64,000 nucleotides of DNA from Oscillospiraceae bacterium (GCA_015068035.1 SVLI01000003.1:159229-223228), one strand, 5' to 3'; counted from the first letter of the stretch, positions 19,043 to 28,637 are shown. Numbers and translations are program-made. Notes: generated from the letters alone by a model not told the origin.

Positions 19043-20041
19043 TTAAAACTTTCTTCCTTTTTTAATCTTGCGGACATCCGTTCCGATGAATAGCAGTTCC
19101 TGATATTCGCCCTCAAGTCGAGAGACGATTTGCTCGGAATAACGTCTGCGAAGCTCGGTTGAGCTAAGGTTCGTGCTGATGATCGTCGCCTTGCGGGAAG
19201 CGAGTCGGGTGTTGATGAGCGTATAGAGCGCTGTGGGCGCAAAGCCGCCGGCCATCTCCGTTCCAAGATCGTCCAGAATCATCAGTTCACAGCCAAGGTA
19301 ACGGCGTACCTGCTCGTTTGCGCGGTCAAGCTCCTCCGGATTACGCGCAAACTTTTGCGCCTCAAAGTTGCCAATGCAGGCTGCCGCCGTTTCATATACG
19401 ACGGAAAAGCCCTGTTCCGCAACTGTCCGCGCAATGCAGGAGGACAAAAAGGTTTTTCCAAGTCCGGTTCCACCCTGCATAAGCAAACTGTCTGCATCCG
19501 GTCTGAAATTTTGTGCATAGACGCGGCAAAAATCAAAAATCTTGCGCATGCGCGTGCGCGGCGCTTCTTTTATCCCGGGCTCAATCTGATCAGAATAATA
19601 ACTCAGATCAAAGCGGTCAAAGTCCGCATCCGTAATATTAAGCATGTTGGAAAGTGACTTACGTGCCTCGTCCCTGTAAAGCGTTTCCAGACAGATGCAC
19701 ATTTCACCGCTGACATAGCCCTTGTCATGACAATGCACACAGGTATGGATCTCGTCCAGATAATTCTCTGCCAGTCCGAGATTCAGCAAAAGCAGTCTTC
19801 TCCGCTGTTGAAGTTCCAGGCTGCGCTGTGCAATCGCGTCAATGGCAGCGCCAACGTCTCCGCCATGCTGCAAAGCTGTGAGCGCCGCTTTGGTAACGAG
19901 GCTACGCAGCTCCGCTTCCACGCTCCGCATCTCCGGGGCTTTGGTGTATACAAGTTCCTGCCGTCTGCGCTGCTCCGCCTCATTTGCAGAGACGCGCTGT
20001 TCAAGCCGCGCTTTTGCGCTTGCAAGCAGTTTTCCGTCCAT
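19043..20041 (-). CDS. dnaC: Helicase loader, DnaC/DnaI-like AAA+ ATPase
   Basis: 332 residues. The N-terminal part has a Cys/His cluster CVHCHDKGY with CIC (about residues 101-117), as in DnaI zinc modules. The AAA+ domain follows with Walker A QGGTGLGKTFLSS (about 187), Walker B MILDDLGTE, sensor 1 ISTNLSSTEL and an Arg-finger segment RRRYSEQIVSRL. It should place the replicative helicase at origins and stalled forks. GGAGG lies 7 bases before the ATG. Together with the dnaD-like gene upstream (41-base gap) it forms a two-gene replication-initiation operon, a common clostridial arrangement. Confidence 0.92.
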   Translation of the reverse strand: MDGKLLASAKARLEQRVSANEAEQRRRQELVYTKAPEMRSVEAELRSLVTKAALTALQHGGDVGAAIDAIAQRSLELQQRRRLLLLNLGLAENYLDEIHTCVHCHDKGYVSGEMCICLETLYRDEARKSLSNMLNITDADFDRFDLSYYSDQIEPGIKEAPRTRMRKIFDFCRVYAQNFRPDADSLLMQGGTGLGKTFLSSCIARTVAEQGFSVVYETAAACIGNFEAQKFARNPEELDRANEQVRRYLGCELMILDDLGTEMAGGFAPTALYTLINTRLASRKATIISTNLSSTELRRRYSEQIVSRLEGEYQELLFIGTDVRKIKKGRKF

Positions 20042-20082
20042 ATTCTATCCTCCGGCTGTGCATTTTGTGCAGCTTTTATATT

Positions 20083-21015
20083 CTAACGCTTGTCCTGTTT
20101 ATAATGCTCGATCATGCGGTCCAGCCGCGCCTGATAATCGTCCGGCTCCGTGCGTCCGTCACGCTTTGCAACCACTGCGTCGGAACACCCGCGCTTGTCC
20201 TTTTGTAAAATCTCCTCAACCGTAAGCAAGCCTTTCGCGTTCCAGCTGCGGATAATGGAGTCCATATACTTCCATTTGAGCGAACCTGTGTTGGAAACGG
20301 TTCGGTCATACGCAAGCTCAATGGCTTCGGGAGAATAGCCCAAATCCAGCCATTCGCTGAGATAACGCTTCTCCGTCGGGCTGAGCGCCCGACCGACAAG
20401 CCCAAGCGCTGTGCGCAGCTGCTCAATCCCACGCTCTCTTTTGTCCTGACGGCTGATGTAATCCTCCGCAAGCTCCAGCGTCATAATCTCGCGATTCACC
20501 CAGGCAAAAGCCTCACGCTCCACGGCGCGCATCGTTGGCCGGCGCCCCTCTCCATAGCGCGCTGCATACACCTGCGCGCAATGGTTGAGCAGCAGCAAAA
20601 TAACCTCCGGCGGAAGCCCAAGGTGGTCATAGATACCAAACAGCGTGCGCAGTTCCGATGCGGAAAGAAGATGTCCAAGCATCCGCTGCGCCTCATGGAT
20701 CAGGCTGCGGAAAACCGCATCCTCGCTTCCGCGGGCAGCGATTGCATCCAGATCATATTCCGGCAATTCCTCAGGTTGCGGCAGCGCATTTGCAGAGGCG
20801 GGAAAAGCACCTATTGCGCGCAGCTTTCCTGCGATTTCGGCAATCTGTCCCTCGTTCTTCCCAAGCGACTTCGCCGCGGCAGAAAGCTCCATAACCTGCC
20901 CTGTGCTGCACAGGTACAGGTAAAGCAGCGCTGCGTCTGCATCCTGCGCACGCAAAATGCGCTCCACCTCAAGCGCAGACAACTTTAATTGAGTTGTTTC
21001 TCTCTGTCTATCCAT
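20083..21015 (-). CDS. dnaD: DnaD domain protein (primosome component)
   Basis: 310 residues. The N-terminal part is winged-helix-like (residues 10-75), and the C-terminal part has two DnaD/DnaB-type DDBH2 helical domains, with LSPTEKRYLSEWLDLGYSPEAIELAYDRT and the YMDSIIRSWNAKGL motif (YxxxIxxxW) that binds single-stranded DNA. It acts in replication restart or initiation ahead of the DnaI/DnaC loader encoded next to it. ATG at 21015 is preferred because GAGG sits about 7 bases upstream; the ATG at 21027 is the first base of that site. Confidence 0.88.
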   Translation of the reverse strand: MDRQRETTQLKLSALEVERILRAQDADAALLYLYLCSTGQVMELSAAAKSLGKNEGQIAEIAGKLRAIGAFPASANALPQPEELPEYDLDAIAARGSEDAVFRSLIHEAQRMLGHLLSASELRTLFGIYDHLGLPPEVILLLLNHCAQVYAARYGEGRRPTMRAVEREAFAWVNREIMTLELAEDYISRQDKRERGIEQLRTALGLVGRALSPTEKRYLSEWLDLGYSPEAIELAYDRTVSNTGSLKWKYMDSIIRSWNAKGLLTVEEILQKDKRGCSDAVVAKRDGRTEPDDYQARLDRMIEHYKQDKR

Positions 21016-21079
21016 AGGGCGCCTCATTTATATGCCGCGATTTGTGCCGCTTACAACAATGCACAGCAACTCTGCTGCG

Positions 21080-21108
21080 ATTATATCACAAAAAAGCTCT
21101 TGTAGCAA
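21080..21108 (-). promoter_or_regulatory. Predicted sigma-A promoter of dnaD-dnaC
   Basis: Minus-strand TTGCTA (21103-21108), 17-base spacer, TATAAT (21080-21085). The leader is about 58 bases. Its -35 overlaps the -35 of the opposite promoter. Confidence 0.7.
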
Positions 21109-21129
21109 TATGTCGTAATATGCTATAAT
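21100..21129 (+). promoter_or_regulatory. Predicted sigma-A promoter of the U32 gene
   Basis: TTGTAG (21100-21105), 18-base spacer, TATAAT (21124-21129); start near 21136 and a leader of about 87 bases. Confidence 0.65.
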
Positions 21130-21222
21130 TAAATTTACGAAAAATATTGGATTGTTTGTTACAGATTGCGGCATATTTTGCCGGAAATATGTATTTTGAA
21201 CCAATGCGAGGTGAAGCAGAGT

Positions 21223-23310
21223 ATGCTCGAATTGCTTGCTCACGTCGGCAGCGCGGAGGCTGTCCGTGCAGCTGTACAAAGCGGCGCAAACGCCGTACAA
21301 ATCGGTTTTGGCGAGTTCCCTGCCCGTGGAAATTCACAGGGCTGCTCAGAGGAGGAGCTTGCTGCCGCAGCACGCTATTGCCGCGTGCGCGGATGCAGGT
21401 TTTACTTTACGCTCGACACGCTCGTGCACGACGACGAGCTGGAAGCTGCCGTAACGCTTGCGGTGGCTGCTGCAAAGCACGGCGCGGATGCCATTGTTGT
21501 GCAGGATACCGGCATGGTGTCTATTTTGCGCAAGGTTTTGCCGGATATGCCGCTGCACGGCTCTGTCCGAATGAATGTTCACAGCCTTGCGGGTGTGAAT
21601 GCCGCAGCGGAAATGGGGCTCAGTCGTGTGATGCTTGCACCTGAGCTCAGCCGCGAGGAAATTGCGGGCATTGCCGCAGCGTCCCCCATCGAGCTTGGCG
21701 TTTACGCGCATGGCGCACTTTGCGTATCGTACGCGGGTCAATGCTATATGTCCTCTCTGTTAAACGGAAGCAGCGACAACCGCGGCATGTGCACGCAGCC
21801 CTGCCTGCTTGATTACAGTCTCGGCAGCCGGATGGATGACCATCCGCTCAGCCTGCGAGACAACTGCCTTGCGCAGCAGCTCAATGCGCTTAATGAAATT
21901 GGAATTCGTTCTGTGCTGCTTGAAGGCAGCAACATGCGTGCGGAGTACATCTCCATGATCACAACCATGTATGAAGAGGCGCAGCGCATCGGGAAAATGC
22001 CCACAGAAGCGGAGCTTGAGCAGCTTCAGGAGCTTTTCTCAAGTCAAGGCTTTACAGACGGATATTTTAGCGGCGAACGCGGAAAAGGCATGTTTGGTGT
22101 ACACGATCATACCGAAAAAGGCAACGTCCGCCTGTTTTTCAACGTCCGGCGGAGCTATGCAAACACGGAGAAGCGCCGTGTTCCCATCCGTATGCGTGCG
22201 CTCGTCCACGCGGACAAGCCGGTGATTCTTACGGCAAAGGACGATCTTGGCAACAGCGTGATCGTGCGAGGAGATGCGCCGCTCAAGGCAAGCGGCCAAT
22301 CCCTCACAGAGTCTGCGCTGCATGCGCAGCTTTACAAAACGGCGGGAACTCCTTATCTTTGCACGGATGTGGAAAGTGACGTGCAGAGCGGACTTTATGT
22401 TTCTACCGCCGACATCAACACGCTGCGCAATCAGTTGCTTGAGAAACTTTCCGAAAAACGCGCCGTTGCGCCCAAACAGCAGGTATGCCGCGCGCCGAAC
22501 AAGCTGTCTGCAGCGGCAGCGCCGGAAGTGCCGGAACTGAACGTCCAGATTTCCGATCTCTCTCAGCTCAGCGAAGAACTTGCAGCTCTCGCCCCTACAC
22601 GGATCTGTATCCCGCTGGAGCTTTTCTCTAATCTCAAATATGAGCTGGAGCCTTTCAAAAGTGCAGGCTGCGGCATCGTTGCGGTGCTGCCCCGCATCAT
22701 CCAAAGCAGCGAGGAGGCCGCTGTGTCGGCTATGCTCATGGACTGCGCGCGTTTTGGCGTAAAAGAAGTGCTTGTCAGCAGTCTTGCACATGTGCTCTTC
22801 GCACGCAAAGCAGGCTTTGCTGTACGCGGTGATTTCGCTCTCAACCTTGCCAACAGCTACGCGCTGGATATGGCAACCCGCGCAGGATTCCTGTCCGCAA
22901 CCGCGTCCTTTGAGCTGCGCATTGATCAGATTCGGAACATGTCCAAGTCTCTTCCCGTTGAAATCATGGCCTATGGTCGCTTACCCATCATGATTACGGA
23001 AAACTGCCTGATCCAAAACAGCCACGGCCAATGCAACTGCAAAAATCAGTCCTATCAGCTCACAGACAGACGCGGGGCAATCTTCCCCGTCATGCCCGCC
23101 TTTGGCTGCCGAAATCAGATTTTCCACGAGAAAAAGCTCTTTTTGGCGGACAAGCCGATGCTCTTCCGCGACTCGGGCGTGAGCGCAGCTCGACTGCTGT
23201 TCACAACGGAGAGTGCGCGCGAGTGCCTTGAGGTCACCAAAAGCTATCTCGGCATGTCGGACTATATACCAAACGGCATCACGCGCGGCGTGTATTTCCG
23301 CGGCGTATAA
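21223..23310 (+). CDS. Peptidase U32 family protein (RlhA/TrhP-like RNA hydroxylation family)
   Basis: 695 residues, the long form with a U32 barrel followed by a DUF3656-type region and a second half. Signature: VYAHGALCVSYAGQCYMSS (about residues 165-183) and NRGMCTQPC (about 190), giving the four Cys thought to bind an iron-sulfur cluster; later Cys occur in ENCLIQNSHGQCNCKN (about 590-605). The family was named as collagenase-like peptidases. E. coli RlhA and TrhP members instead support hydroxylation of 23S rRNA C2501 or tRNA U34 using prephenate-linked chemistry; which applies here cannot be told. The ATG at 21223 fits the conserved N terminus (LELLAHVGS); GAGGTG lies about 10 bases before it. 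Confidence 0.88.
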   Translation: MLELLAHVGSAEAVRAAVQSGANAVQIGFGEFPARGNSQGCSEEELAAAARYCRVRGCRFYFTLDTLVHDDELEAAVTLAVAAAKHGADAIVVQDTGMVSILRKVLPDMPLHGSVRMNVHSLAGVNAAAEMGLSRVMLAPELSREEIAGIAAASPIELGVYAHGALCVSYAGQCYMSSLLNGSSDNRGMCTQPCLLDYSLGSRMDDHPLSLRDNCLAQQLNALNEIGIRSVLLEGSNMRAEYISMITTMYEEAQRIGKMPTEAELEQLQELFSSQGFTDGYFSGERGKGMFGVHDHTEKGNVRLFFNVRRSYANTEKRRVPIRMRALVHADKPVILTAKDDLGNSVIVRGDAPLKASGQSLTESALHAQLYKTAGTPYLCTDVESDVQSGLYVSTADINTLRNQLLEKLSEKRAVAPKQQVCRAPNKLSAAAAPEVPELNVQISDLSQLSEELAALAPTRICIPLELFSNLKYELEPFKSAGCGIVAVLPRIIQSSEEAAVSAMLMDCARFGVKEVLVSSLAHVLFARKAGFAVRGDFALNLANSYALDMATRAGFLSATASFELRIDQIRNMSKSLPVEIMAYGRLPIMITENCLIQNSHGQCNCKNQSYQLTDRRGAIFPVMPAFGCRNQIFHEKKLFLADKPMLFRDSGVSAARLLFTTESARECLEVTKSYLGMSDYIPNGITRGVYFRGV

Positions 23311-23372
23311 TGTCATGCAGCAATCTCCATGATGGTTGCCCGGCACTTTATCATAACAGATGAAAAGGTGAA

Positions 23373-24263
23373 ATGAATAAAATGACAGTCACAGAATTGC
23401 TTAAAAATTATGTTTTGCTCGACGGTGCTACCGGCACAGAACTGCAAAAGCGGGGTCTGCCGCTTGGCAGCTGCTCTGAGCTTTGGAATCTGGCGCATCC
23501 TGAAGCGATTATGGATTTGCAGCGCAGCTATGTAAATGCGGGCTCGCAGATCGTCTATGCTCCGACCTTCACAGCAAACCGCCCCTCGCTTGAAAAGCAC
23601 AAAGCAGGCATTTCGGTTGCCGAAGCCAACGCAAAGCTCGTGGCGCTCAGCCGCGAAGCTGTTGGAAACCGCGCCCTCGTGGCAGGAGACATGTCCTCCT
23701 GCGGGCTACAGATGGAACCCTATGGCGAGTCAAGCTATGAAGAGGTTGTAGATGTCTTCACAGAGCAGGCGGCAGCGCTTGAATCAGCGGGTGTGGATCT
23801 CTTTGCTGTGGAAACGCAGATTTCGTTTATGGAAGCGAAAGCGACGGTTGAGGCAATCCGCCGCGTTTCCGAAAAGCCGATTTTTGTAAGCTTTGCCTGC
23901 GGACCGACGGGAAAAAGCCTGTGGGGTGACGATCTTGCTGAGCTTGCCGGCGAGATGAAAGCTCTTGGTGTTTCCGCCTATGGCGTCAACTGCTGCGGAG
24001 ATCTGGATATGCTTGTTTCTCTTGTTGGCAACATCCGCAAAAACTGCGCTCTCCCTATCATTGCAAAACCCAACGCCGGTATGCCGGAGAATGAGGACGG
24101 AAAAACGCTCTACCGCATGACGCCGGAAAAATTGGCCTCCTACGTTCCCGCTCTGCTGGATGCGGGCGCTGCGCTGCTCGGCGGCTGCTGCGGCACAACG
24201 GATGCACACATTTCCGCCATCCGGGACGCGATACGCGCGTATTCCGCCAACGCCGGAAAGTAG
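23373..24263 (+). CDS. Homocysteine S-methyltransferase family protein (MetH N-terminal domain alone)
   Basis: 296 residues forming a complete homocysteine-methyltransferase barrel: LLDGATGTELQKRG at the start, YVNAGSQIVYAPTF, and zinc Cys in GVNCCGDLDML (about residue 208) and GGCCGTTDAHI (about 273). It lacks the folate, cobalamin and activation domains of full MetH, so it either uses S-methylmethionine-like donors or supplies homocysteine activation to a separate corrinoid protein. Two starts are possible (23373 and 23382); the second has the better distance from AAGGTG. It follows the U32 gene by 62 bases and may be co-transcribed. Confidence 0.88.
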   Translation: MNKMTVTELLKNYVLLDGATGTELQKRGLPLGSCSELWNLAHPEAIMDLQRSYVNAGSQIVYAPTFTANRPSLEKHKAGISVAEANAKLVALSREAVGNRALVAGDMSSCGLQMEPYGESSYEEVVDVFTEQAAALESAGVDLFAVETQISFMEAKATVEAIRRVSEKPIFVSFACGPTGKSLWGDDLAELAGEMKALGVSAYGVNCCGDLDMLVSLVGNIRKNCALPIIAKPNAGMPENEDGKTLYRMTPEKLASYVPALLDAGAALLGGCCGTTDAHISAIRDAIRAYSANAGK

Positions 24264-24319
24264 TTAAAAAGCTTGGTTTTCGAATTGCTTTACTGGCATC
24301 GACACGATGTTGTTTTGCA

Positions 24320-24372
24320 GAAAGAAGTCGAAATATAGATTGACTTCTTTCGGCCAATGATATAGGATTGGC
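24320..24372 (+). repeat. Two adjacent inverted repeats before the MFS gene, with a candidate promoter
   Basis: A 10-bp inverted repeat GAAAGAAGTC/GACTTCTTTC (24320-24329, 24342-24351) is followed at once by a 6-bp one GCCAAT/ATTGGC (24353-24358, 24367-24372). A candidate -35 TTGACT (24340-24345) lies in the right arm of the first, with a weak -10 (TAGGAT, 24363-24368) at 17 bases. No T-tract follows, so a regulatory site is as likely as a terminator. Confidence 0.45.
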
Positions 24373-24405
24373 TTCGTACCTGCATAAGAAGGGTGGACAA
24401 TTAAT

Positions 24406-25611
24406 ATGTTCAAACGTGGAAGCATACGAAATTCGTTTATTGAAGGAAAGAACATCCGCTATTTTCTGGTCGCGCTGCTGATCACCGGGCTTTCCTTTGG
24501 TCTTTACAAGGGCATTCTGGATAATTTTTTGGCTGAAGTGGTGCAGATAAATGAGTTTGACCGCGGCGTCACAGAATTTTTCCGCGAACTGCCCGGCGTT
24601 TTGCTGATCTTCATTTTGGCAGCGTTCTACATGCTTTCGGCAGAGGCGCTGTTCAAGATGGGCGCGCTCATCATGCTCGTTGGTATGGGTATGCATGCCG
24701 TGCTGCCGCCGACCAAGGTTCTGGCCGTTCTTGCAATCGCAATCTACTCCCTCGGTGAGCATATCCAGCTCGGTATGAAGAGCACGCTGACGCTGGAGTA
24801 TGCAAAGCCCGGCAAAGCCGGTGAAGCGCAGGGCGTGCAGAGTGCCATATCCCAGATCGGAACGCTCGGCGGCTATCTGGTCGTCGTGCTGGTGTTCTCG
24901 CTTGTAATGCGAAACCAGCCCTATCGGCTTTTCTTCATCATCTCCGCTGTTCTCGCCGCGGTGAGTGTGTTCTACACGATGAAGATCAAGGGCAAGAGTG
25001 AAACAGATAAGAACGCACAGCGTTTTTACTTTAAGAAAAAATACTTTAAGTATTACATGCTGGAGCTGTTCTACGGCGCCAGAAAACAGGTTTTCATCAC
25101 CTTCGGCCCCTATGTTTTGATTCTTTTTTACGGTGCAAAAACCGAGGTTATCAGCCTGCTGTTTGCGCTGTGCGCCCTGATTGGATTCTTCCTTGCGCCG
25201 CTCGTTGGCAAACTGATTGACAAGATCGGCTACAAGAAAATCATGGTCGCCGATACGCTGATTCTCGTGATCGTTTGCGCGTGCTACGGTTTCGCGCATC
25301 ACATTCTGCCGAAGAACATCGCCTTCATTGTTTGCTGCGCGAACTACATTCTCGATGCGATCATCTCCATGGCATCCATGGCCACAAACGTGTATGTGCA
25401 GGATCTTGCCGAGAACAGAGACGAAGTGAAAGCAACACTCTCCACGGGTGTTTCGATTAACCATGTTGTCAGCATTCTCATCGCGCTCTTCGGCGGTTGG
25501 ATCTGGCAGGCACTCGGCATTGAGACGCTCTTTATCATCTCTGCCGTGTTGGGTCTGTGCAACAGCGCCTATGCTGCAACGATCAAAGTCAAGAACAAAA
25601 AGAACGCATAG
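24406..25611 (+). CDS. Major facilitator superfamily transporter
   Basis: 401 residues with about 12 hydrophobic segments and a central charged loop (MKIKGKSETDKNAQRFYFKKKYF, about residues 192-214) dividing the two halves. The second half has FGAKTEV-like and LVGKLIDKIGYKK, the loop 2-3/8-9 signature (GxxxDxxGxK type) of the family. Not close enough to a named subfamily to give a substrate. A clear ribosome site (AAGGGTGG) precedes the ATG by 9 bases. Monocistronic, with inverted repeats upstream and a strong terminator about 95 bases after the stop. Confidence 0.87.
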   Translation: MFKRGSIRNSFIEGKNIRYFLVALLITGLSFGLYKGILDNFLAEVVQINEFDRGVTEFFRELPGVLLIFILAAFYMLSAEALFKMGALIMLVGMGMHAVLPPTKVLAVLAIAIYSLGEHIQLGMKSTLTLEYAKPGKAGEAQGVQSAISQIGTLGGYLVVVLVFSLVMRNQPYRLFFIISAVLAAVSVFYTMKIKGKSETDKNAQRFYFKKKYFKYYMLELFYGARKQVFITFGPYVLILFYGAKTEVISLLFALCALIGFFLAPLVGKLIDKIGYKKIMVADTLILVIVCACYGFAHHILPKNIAFIVCCANYILDAIISMASMATNVYVQDLAENRDEVKATLSTGVSINHVVSILIALFGGWIWQALGIETLFIISAVLGLCNSAYAATIKVKNKKNA

Positions 25612-25705
25612 TGCTCTTTTATCAGATCACAAAATCATATTCCCCCATGTGACGAATGCTTTACCGGCATAATCACATCTGCATGGGAACAAAATCAACT
25701 GAACC

Positions 25706-25745
25706 AAATGCCGTGATACACATGTGTATCACGGCATTTTTCTGT
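25706..25745 (+). terminator. Terminator of the MFS gene
   Basis: A perfect 15-bp stem (25706-25720, 25725-25739) with a CATG loop, followed by TTTTTCTGT. It may also act on the opposite strand, which has an A-run complement. Confidence 0.88.
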
Positions 25746-25851
25746 AAACAGCAGGCCGAAGTGATGCTTTGCTTCCCCCTTCCCTGCATGCTGCATCAAT
25801 TGTCCGCTCCCGTCATATAGATGTAACAGTCTATTGTTTGGAGTGGTGCAT

Positions 25852-26100
25852 TTGAAACAGGATATAGAAGAGCGCGCCGTGCAGCTCGCAGAGTACATCA
25901 TCGCGCATAACGCCACAGTACGATCAGCGGCAAAACACTTCGGCGTGAGCAAAAGCACCGTACATAAGGACATCACCGATCGTTTAGAAACAATCGACCG
26001 CGAACTTTTTCACAGAACAAAGCGCATTCTTGATCAGAACAAAGCTGAGCGCCATATCCGGGGCGGACTTGCGACAAGGAAAAAATACCGCGGCGAATAA
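25852..26100 (+). CDS. spoIIID: Sporulation transcriptional regulator SpoIIID
   Basis: 82 residues from TTG at 25852, almost exactly the size of Bacillus SpoIIID. A helix-turn-helix motif is evident in VRSAAKHFGVSKSTVHKDI (about residues 22-40), followed by DRLETIDRELF and the basic end HIRGGLATRKKY used for extra DNA contacts. It is a mother-cell regulator that acts between sigma-E and sigma-K. GGAG lies 8 bases before the TTG; the alternative TTG at 25834 would place that site within the gene. Single gene with its own terminator. Confidence 0.95.
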   Translation: MKQDIEERAVQLAEYIIAHNATVRSAAKHFGVSKSTVHKDITDRLETIDRELFHRTKRILDQNKAERHIRGGLATRKKYRGE

Positions 26101-26121
26101 AAGCCGCAACAAATGACAAAC

Positions 26122-26150
26122 GCGCCGCAGCAAGCAAATTGCTGCGGCGC
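26122..26150. terminator. Bidirectional hairpin between spoIIID and phosphoketolase
   Basis: A perfect 12-bp GC-rich stem GCGCCGCAGCAA/TTGCTGCGGCGC with a GCAAA loop; tails are ATTAATTTTC (plus) and GTTTGTCATTTG (minus). It separates two convergent genes and probably ends both. Confidence 0.75.
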
Positions 26151-26180
26151 ATTAATTTTCAAAACAAGTATAAAGCGTTC

Positions 26181-28637
26181 TTAGCTTCTGTACTCTCCCC
26201 ACTTCCACTCGCGGATTTCAGGCAGATCTTCACCGTAAAGGCGGATATGCTGCTTATGCGCAACCAGTTTATCCTTCATACGCTGGACAAGCCCGCTGCC
26301 GCGATTGCCGAGCTGCGGCAGCAGCTGAGTTGCATCTATCACAAGATGGTAGCGATCCAGCCGATTCTGCACCCGCATATCAAAGGGCGTTGTGATAGAC
26401 CCCTCCTCCATATATCCGCGAACAGTAAGGTTTCGGTTATGCCGGTGATAGGTCAGTTCGTGAATCAGCTTTGGATACCCATGGAATGCGAACAAAATTG
26501 GCTTATCCTTTGTAAAGATCGTGTCGTAATCTGCATTCGAGAGTCCATGCGGATGCTCGGACGCAGGCTGCAGCTTCATCAGATCGACGACGTTCACGAC
26601 GCGTACACGCACGCCAGGCAACTCATGGCGCAGGATATCCACCGCCGCCATGCATTCAATCGTCGGTTCATCGCCGCACCCTACCATAACAATATCCGGT
26701 TCCTCGCCCTCGTCATTTGAAGCCCACTGCCAAATACCAAGACCCTGCGCGCAATGGCGGACGGCCTCATCCATATTCAAAAACTGCGTACGCGGATGCT
26801 TGGAAGCAACAATCACATTGACGTAATTTTTGCTGCGGATACAGTGGTCAAAAGTGCTGAGCAGGCAGTTTGCATCCGGCGGCAAATACAGGCGCACAAC
26901 GTCTGCCTTTTTGCTCGCAACATGGTCAAGGAAGCCGGGGTCCTGATGCGTGAAGCCGTTGTGATCCTGCGCCCACACCGTGGACGAGAGCAGGAAATTA
27001 AGCGAGGCAATACTTCGCCGCCACGGAATGTCGTTGCTCATCTTAATCCACTTTGCATGCTGCGAGACCATGGAATCCACAATGCGGATGAAGGCTTCAT
27101 AGGAATTGAACAGACCGTGACGACCCGTGAGCAGATATCCTTCCAGCCAGCCTTCACACATGTGCTCGGAGAGCATCGAGTCCAGAACCCGGCCCTCCGG
27201 CGCGATAAATTCATCACTTACATATCTTTCCGCTGCAAAGACGCGGTTAGTCTCTTCGAAGACCGCTGTGAGCTTGTTGGACATCGTCTCATCCGGTCCA
27301 AAAATACGGAAATTTTTCGCTTCACTGTTCAGACGCAGAATGTCGCGCACGAAGTTTGCAAGAATCGGCATATCCTGCGCTTCCGTGCCGCCGGGATGCG
27401 GCACTTGGATTCCGTAATCCTGAAAATCCGGCATGCGCAGTTCACGCAGCAGGAGCCCACCGTTTGCATGTGGGTTTGCGCCCATACGCCGCTGCCCAGT
27501 GGGGGCAAGCGACAAGATCTCCGGAACGGGCGCACCGTTCTGATCAAACAGTTCCTCCGGACGGTAGCTTTTCAGCCATGCTTCCAACAAAGGAAGATGC
27601 TCCGGTCTGTCCATCGAAATCGGCACCTGATGCGCGCGAAAGCTCCCCTCCACCTGTTTGCCGTCAATCATTTTGGGCCCTGTCCATCCCTTTGGTGTGC
27701 GCAGAACGATCATCGGCCAGTTGGGACCGGAACGTACACCCTCCACACGCGCAGCACGCCAGATGGATTGAATGTCCGCAATGACTTCGTCGAGCGTATT
27801 CGCCATAAGGCGGTGCATCGCCATTGGATCGTCACCCTCGACAAAATAGGGCTTCCATCCATAGCCGCGCAGGAGGCTTTCAAGCTCCGAATGCGGGATA
27901 CGGGAAAGGACCGTCGGATTTGCGATCTTATAGCCATTGAGGTGCAGAATCGGCAGCACAGCTCCGTCCCCCGCCGGATTTAGGAACTTATTGCCATGCC
28001 ATGCAGCAGCGAGAGGGCCGGTCTCCGCCTCGCCGTCCCCGATGACACAGGTAGCGATCAGGTCAGGATTGTCAAACACCGCACCAAACGCGTGGGAGAG
28101 CGAATAACCAAGCTCTCCTCCTTCATGAATGGAGCCGGGCACCTCCGGCGAAACATGGGACTGTACACCGCCCGGGAATGAGAACTGGCGAAACATGCGC
28201 TTCATGCCCTCTGCATCGCGGCTCACATTCGGATAAACCTCGCTGTATGAACCGTCCAACCAGTCCTGTGCAATAAAAAAGTTACCGCCGTGACCCGGAC
28301 CGGAGAGGTAGATCATATTGAGATCATAGGTCTTGATGACACGGTTGAGATGCGTGAAAATGAAATTCTGTCCAGGTACCGTGCCCCAGTGACCGACGAT
28401 CTTGCGCTTGATGTGCTCCCGCTTCAGCGGTTCTCGCAGCAGTGGGTTATCCAAAAGATAAAGCTGTCCTGCCGAGAGGTAATTTGAAGCGCGCCACCAC
28501 GCATCCAACTTTTTAAGCATTTTCTCATCGCATGGCGAAAGTTCAGCGTCTTTTTCGGATGCATGGTTTCCGGTAAAAGCCCTTTCAGCATTGGCCTCGC
28601 CGTACAGGTGTCTGAGTGTGTCCGTATTGCTGTTCAT
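26181..28637 (-). CDS. xfp: Xylulose-5-phosphate/fructose-6-phosphate phosphoketolase
   Basis: An 818-residue thiamine-diphosphate enzyme that splits xylulose 5-phosphate (and often fructose 6-phosphate) with phosphate to acetyl phosphate plus glyceraldehyde 3-phosphate (or erythrose 4-phosphate). It has the family's [22 protein letters not shown] near residues 75-95, the ThDP motif [22 protein letters not shown] (about 180-200), and [16 protein letters not shown] (about 545). Usual length about 800. The start at 28637 is fixed by AGGAGG, 8 bases upstream; the longer frame is not used. It gives the cell a bifid-shunt route for pentose or hexose use and extra ATP through acetate kinase, which is encoded elsewhere. 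Confidence 0.97.
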   Translation of the reverse strand: MNSNTDTLRHLYGEANAERAFTGNHASEKDAELSPCDEKMLKKLDAWWRASNYLSAGQLYLLDNPLLREPLKREHIKRKIVGHWGTVPGQNFIFTHLNRVIKTYDLNMIYLSGPGHGGNFFIAQDWLDGSYSEVYPNVSRDAEGMKRMFRQFSFPGGVQSHVSPEVPGSIHEGGELGYSLSHAFGAVFDNPDLIATCVIGDGEAETGPLAAAWHGNKFLNPAGDGAVLPILHLNGYKIANPTVLSRIPHSELESLLRGYGWKPYFVEGDDPMAMHRLMANTLDEVIADIQSIWRAARVEGVRSGPNWPMIVLRTPKGWTGPKMIDGKQVEGSFRAHQVPISMDRPEHLPLLEAWLKSYRPEELFDQNGAPVPEILSLAPTGQRRMGANPHANGGLLLRELRMPDFQDYGIQVPHPGGTEAQDMPILANFVRDILRLNSEAKNFRIFGPDETMSNKLTAVFEETNRVFAAERYVSDEFIAPEGRVLDSMLSEHMCEGWLEGYLLTGRHGLFNSYEAFIRIVDSMVSQHAKWIKMSNDIPWRRSIASLNFLLSSTVWAQDHNGFTHQDPGFLDHVASKKADVVRLYLPPDANCLLSTFDHCIRSKNYVNVIVASKHPRTQFLNMDEAVRHCAQGLGIWQWASNDEGEEPDIVMVGCGDEPTIECMAAVDILRHELPGVRVRVVNVVDLMKLQPASEHPHGLSNADYDTIFTKDKPILFAFHGYPKLIHELTYHRHNRNLTVRGYMEEGSITTPFDMRVQNRLDRYHLVIDATQLLPQLGNRGSGLVQRMKDKLVAHKQHIRLYGEDLPEIREWKWGEYRS

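Noticed and set aside
24058..25464. 468-codon minus-strand frame opposite the MFS gene
   Set aside because: Antisense shadow caused by codon bias; it also crosses two real genes.
26754..27983. 409-codon plus-strand frame opposite phosphoketolase
   Set aside because: Antisense shadow; no ribosome site or recognisable domain.
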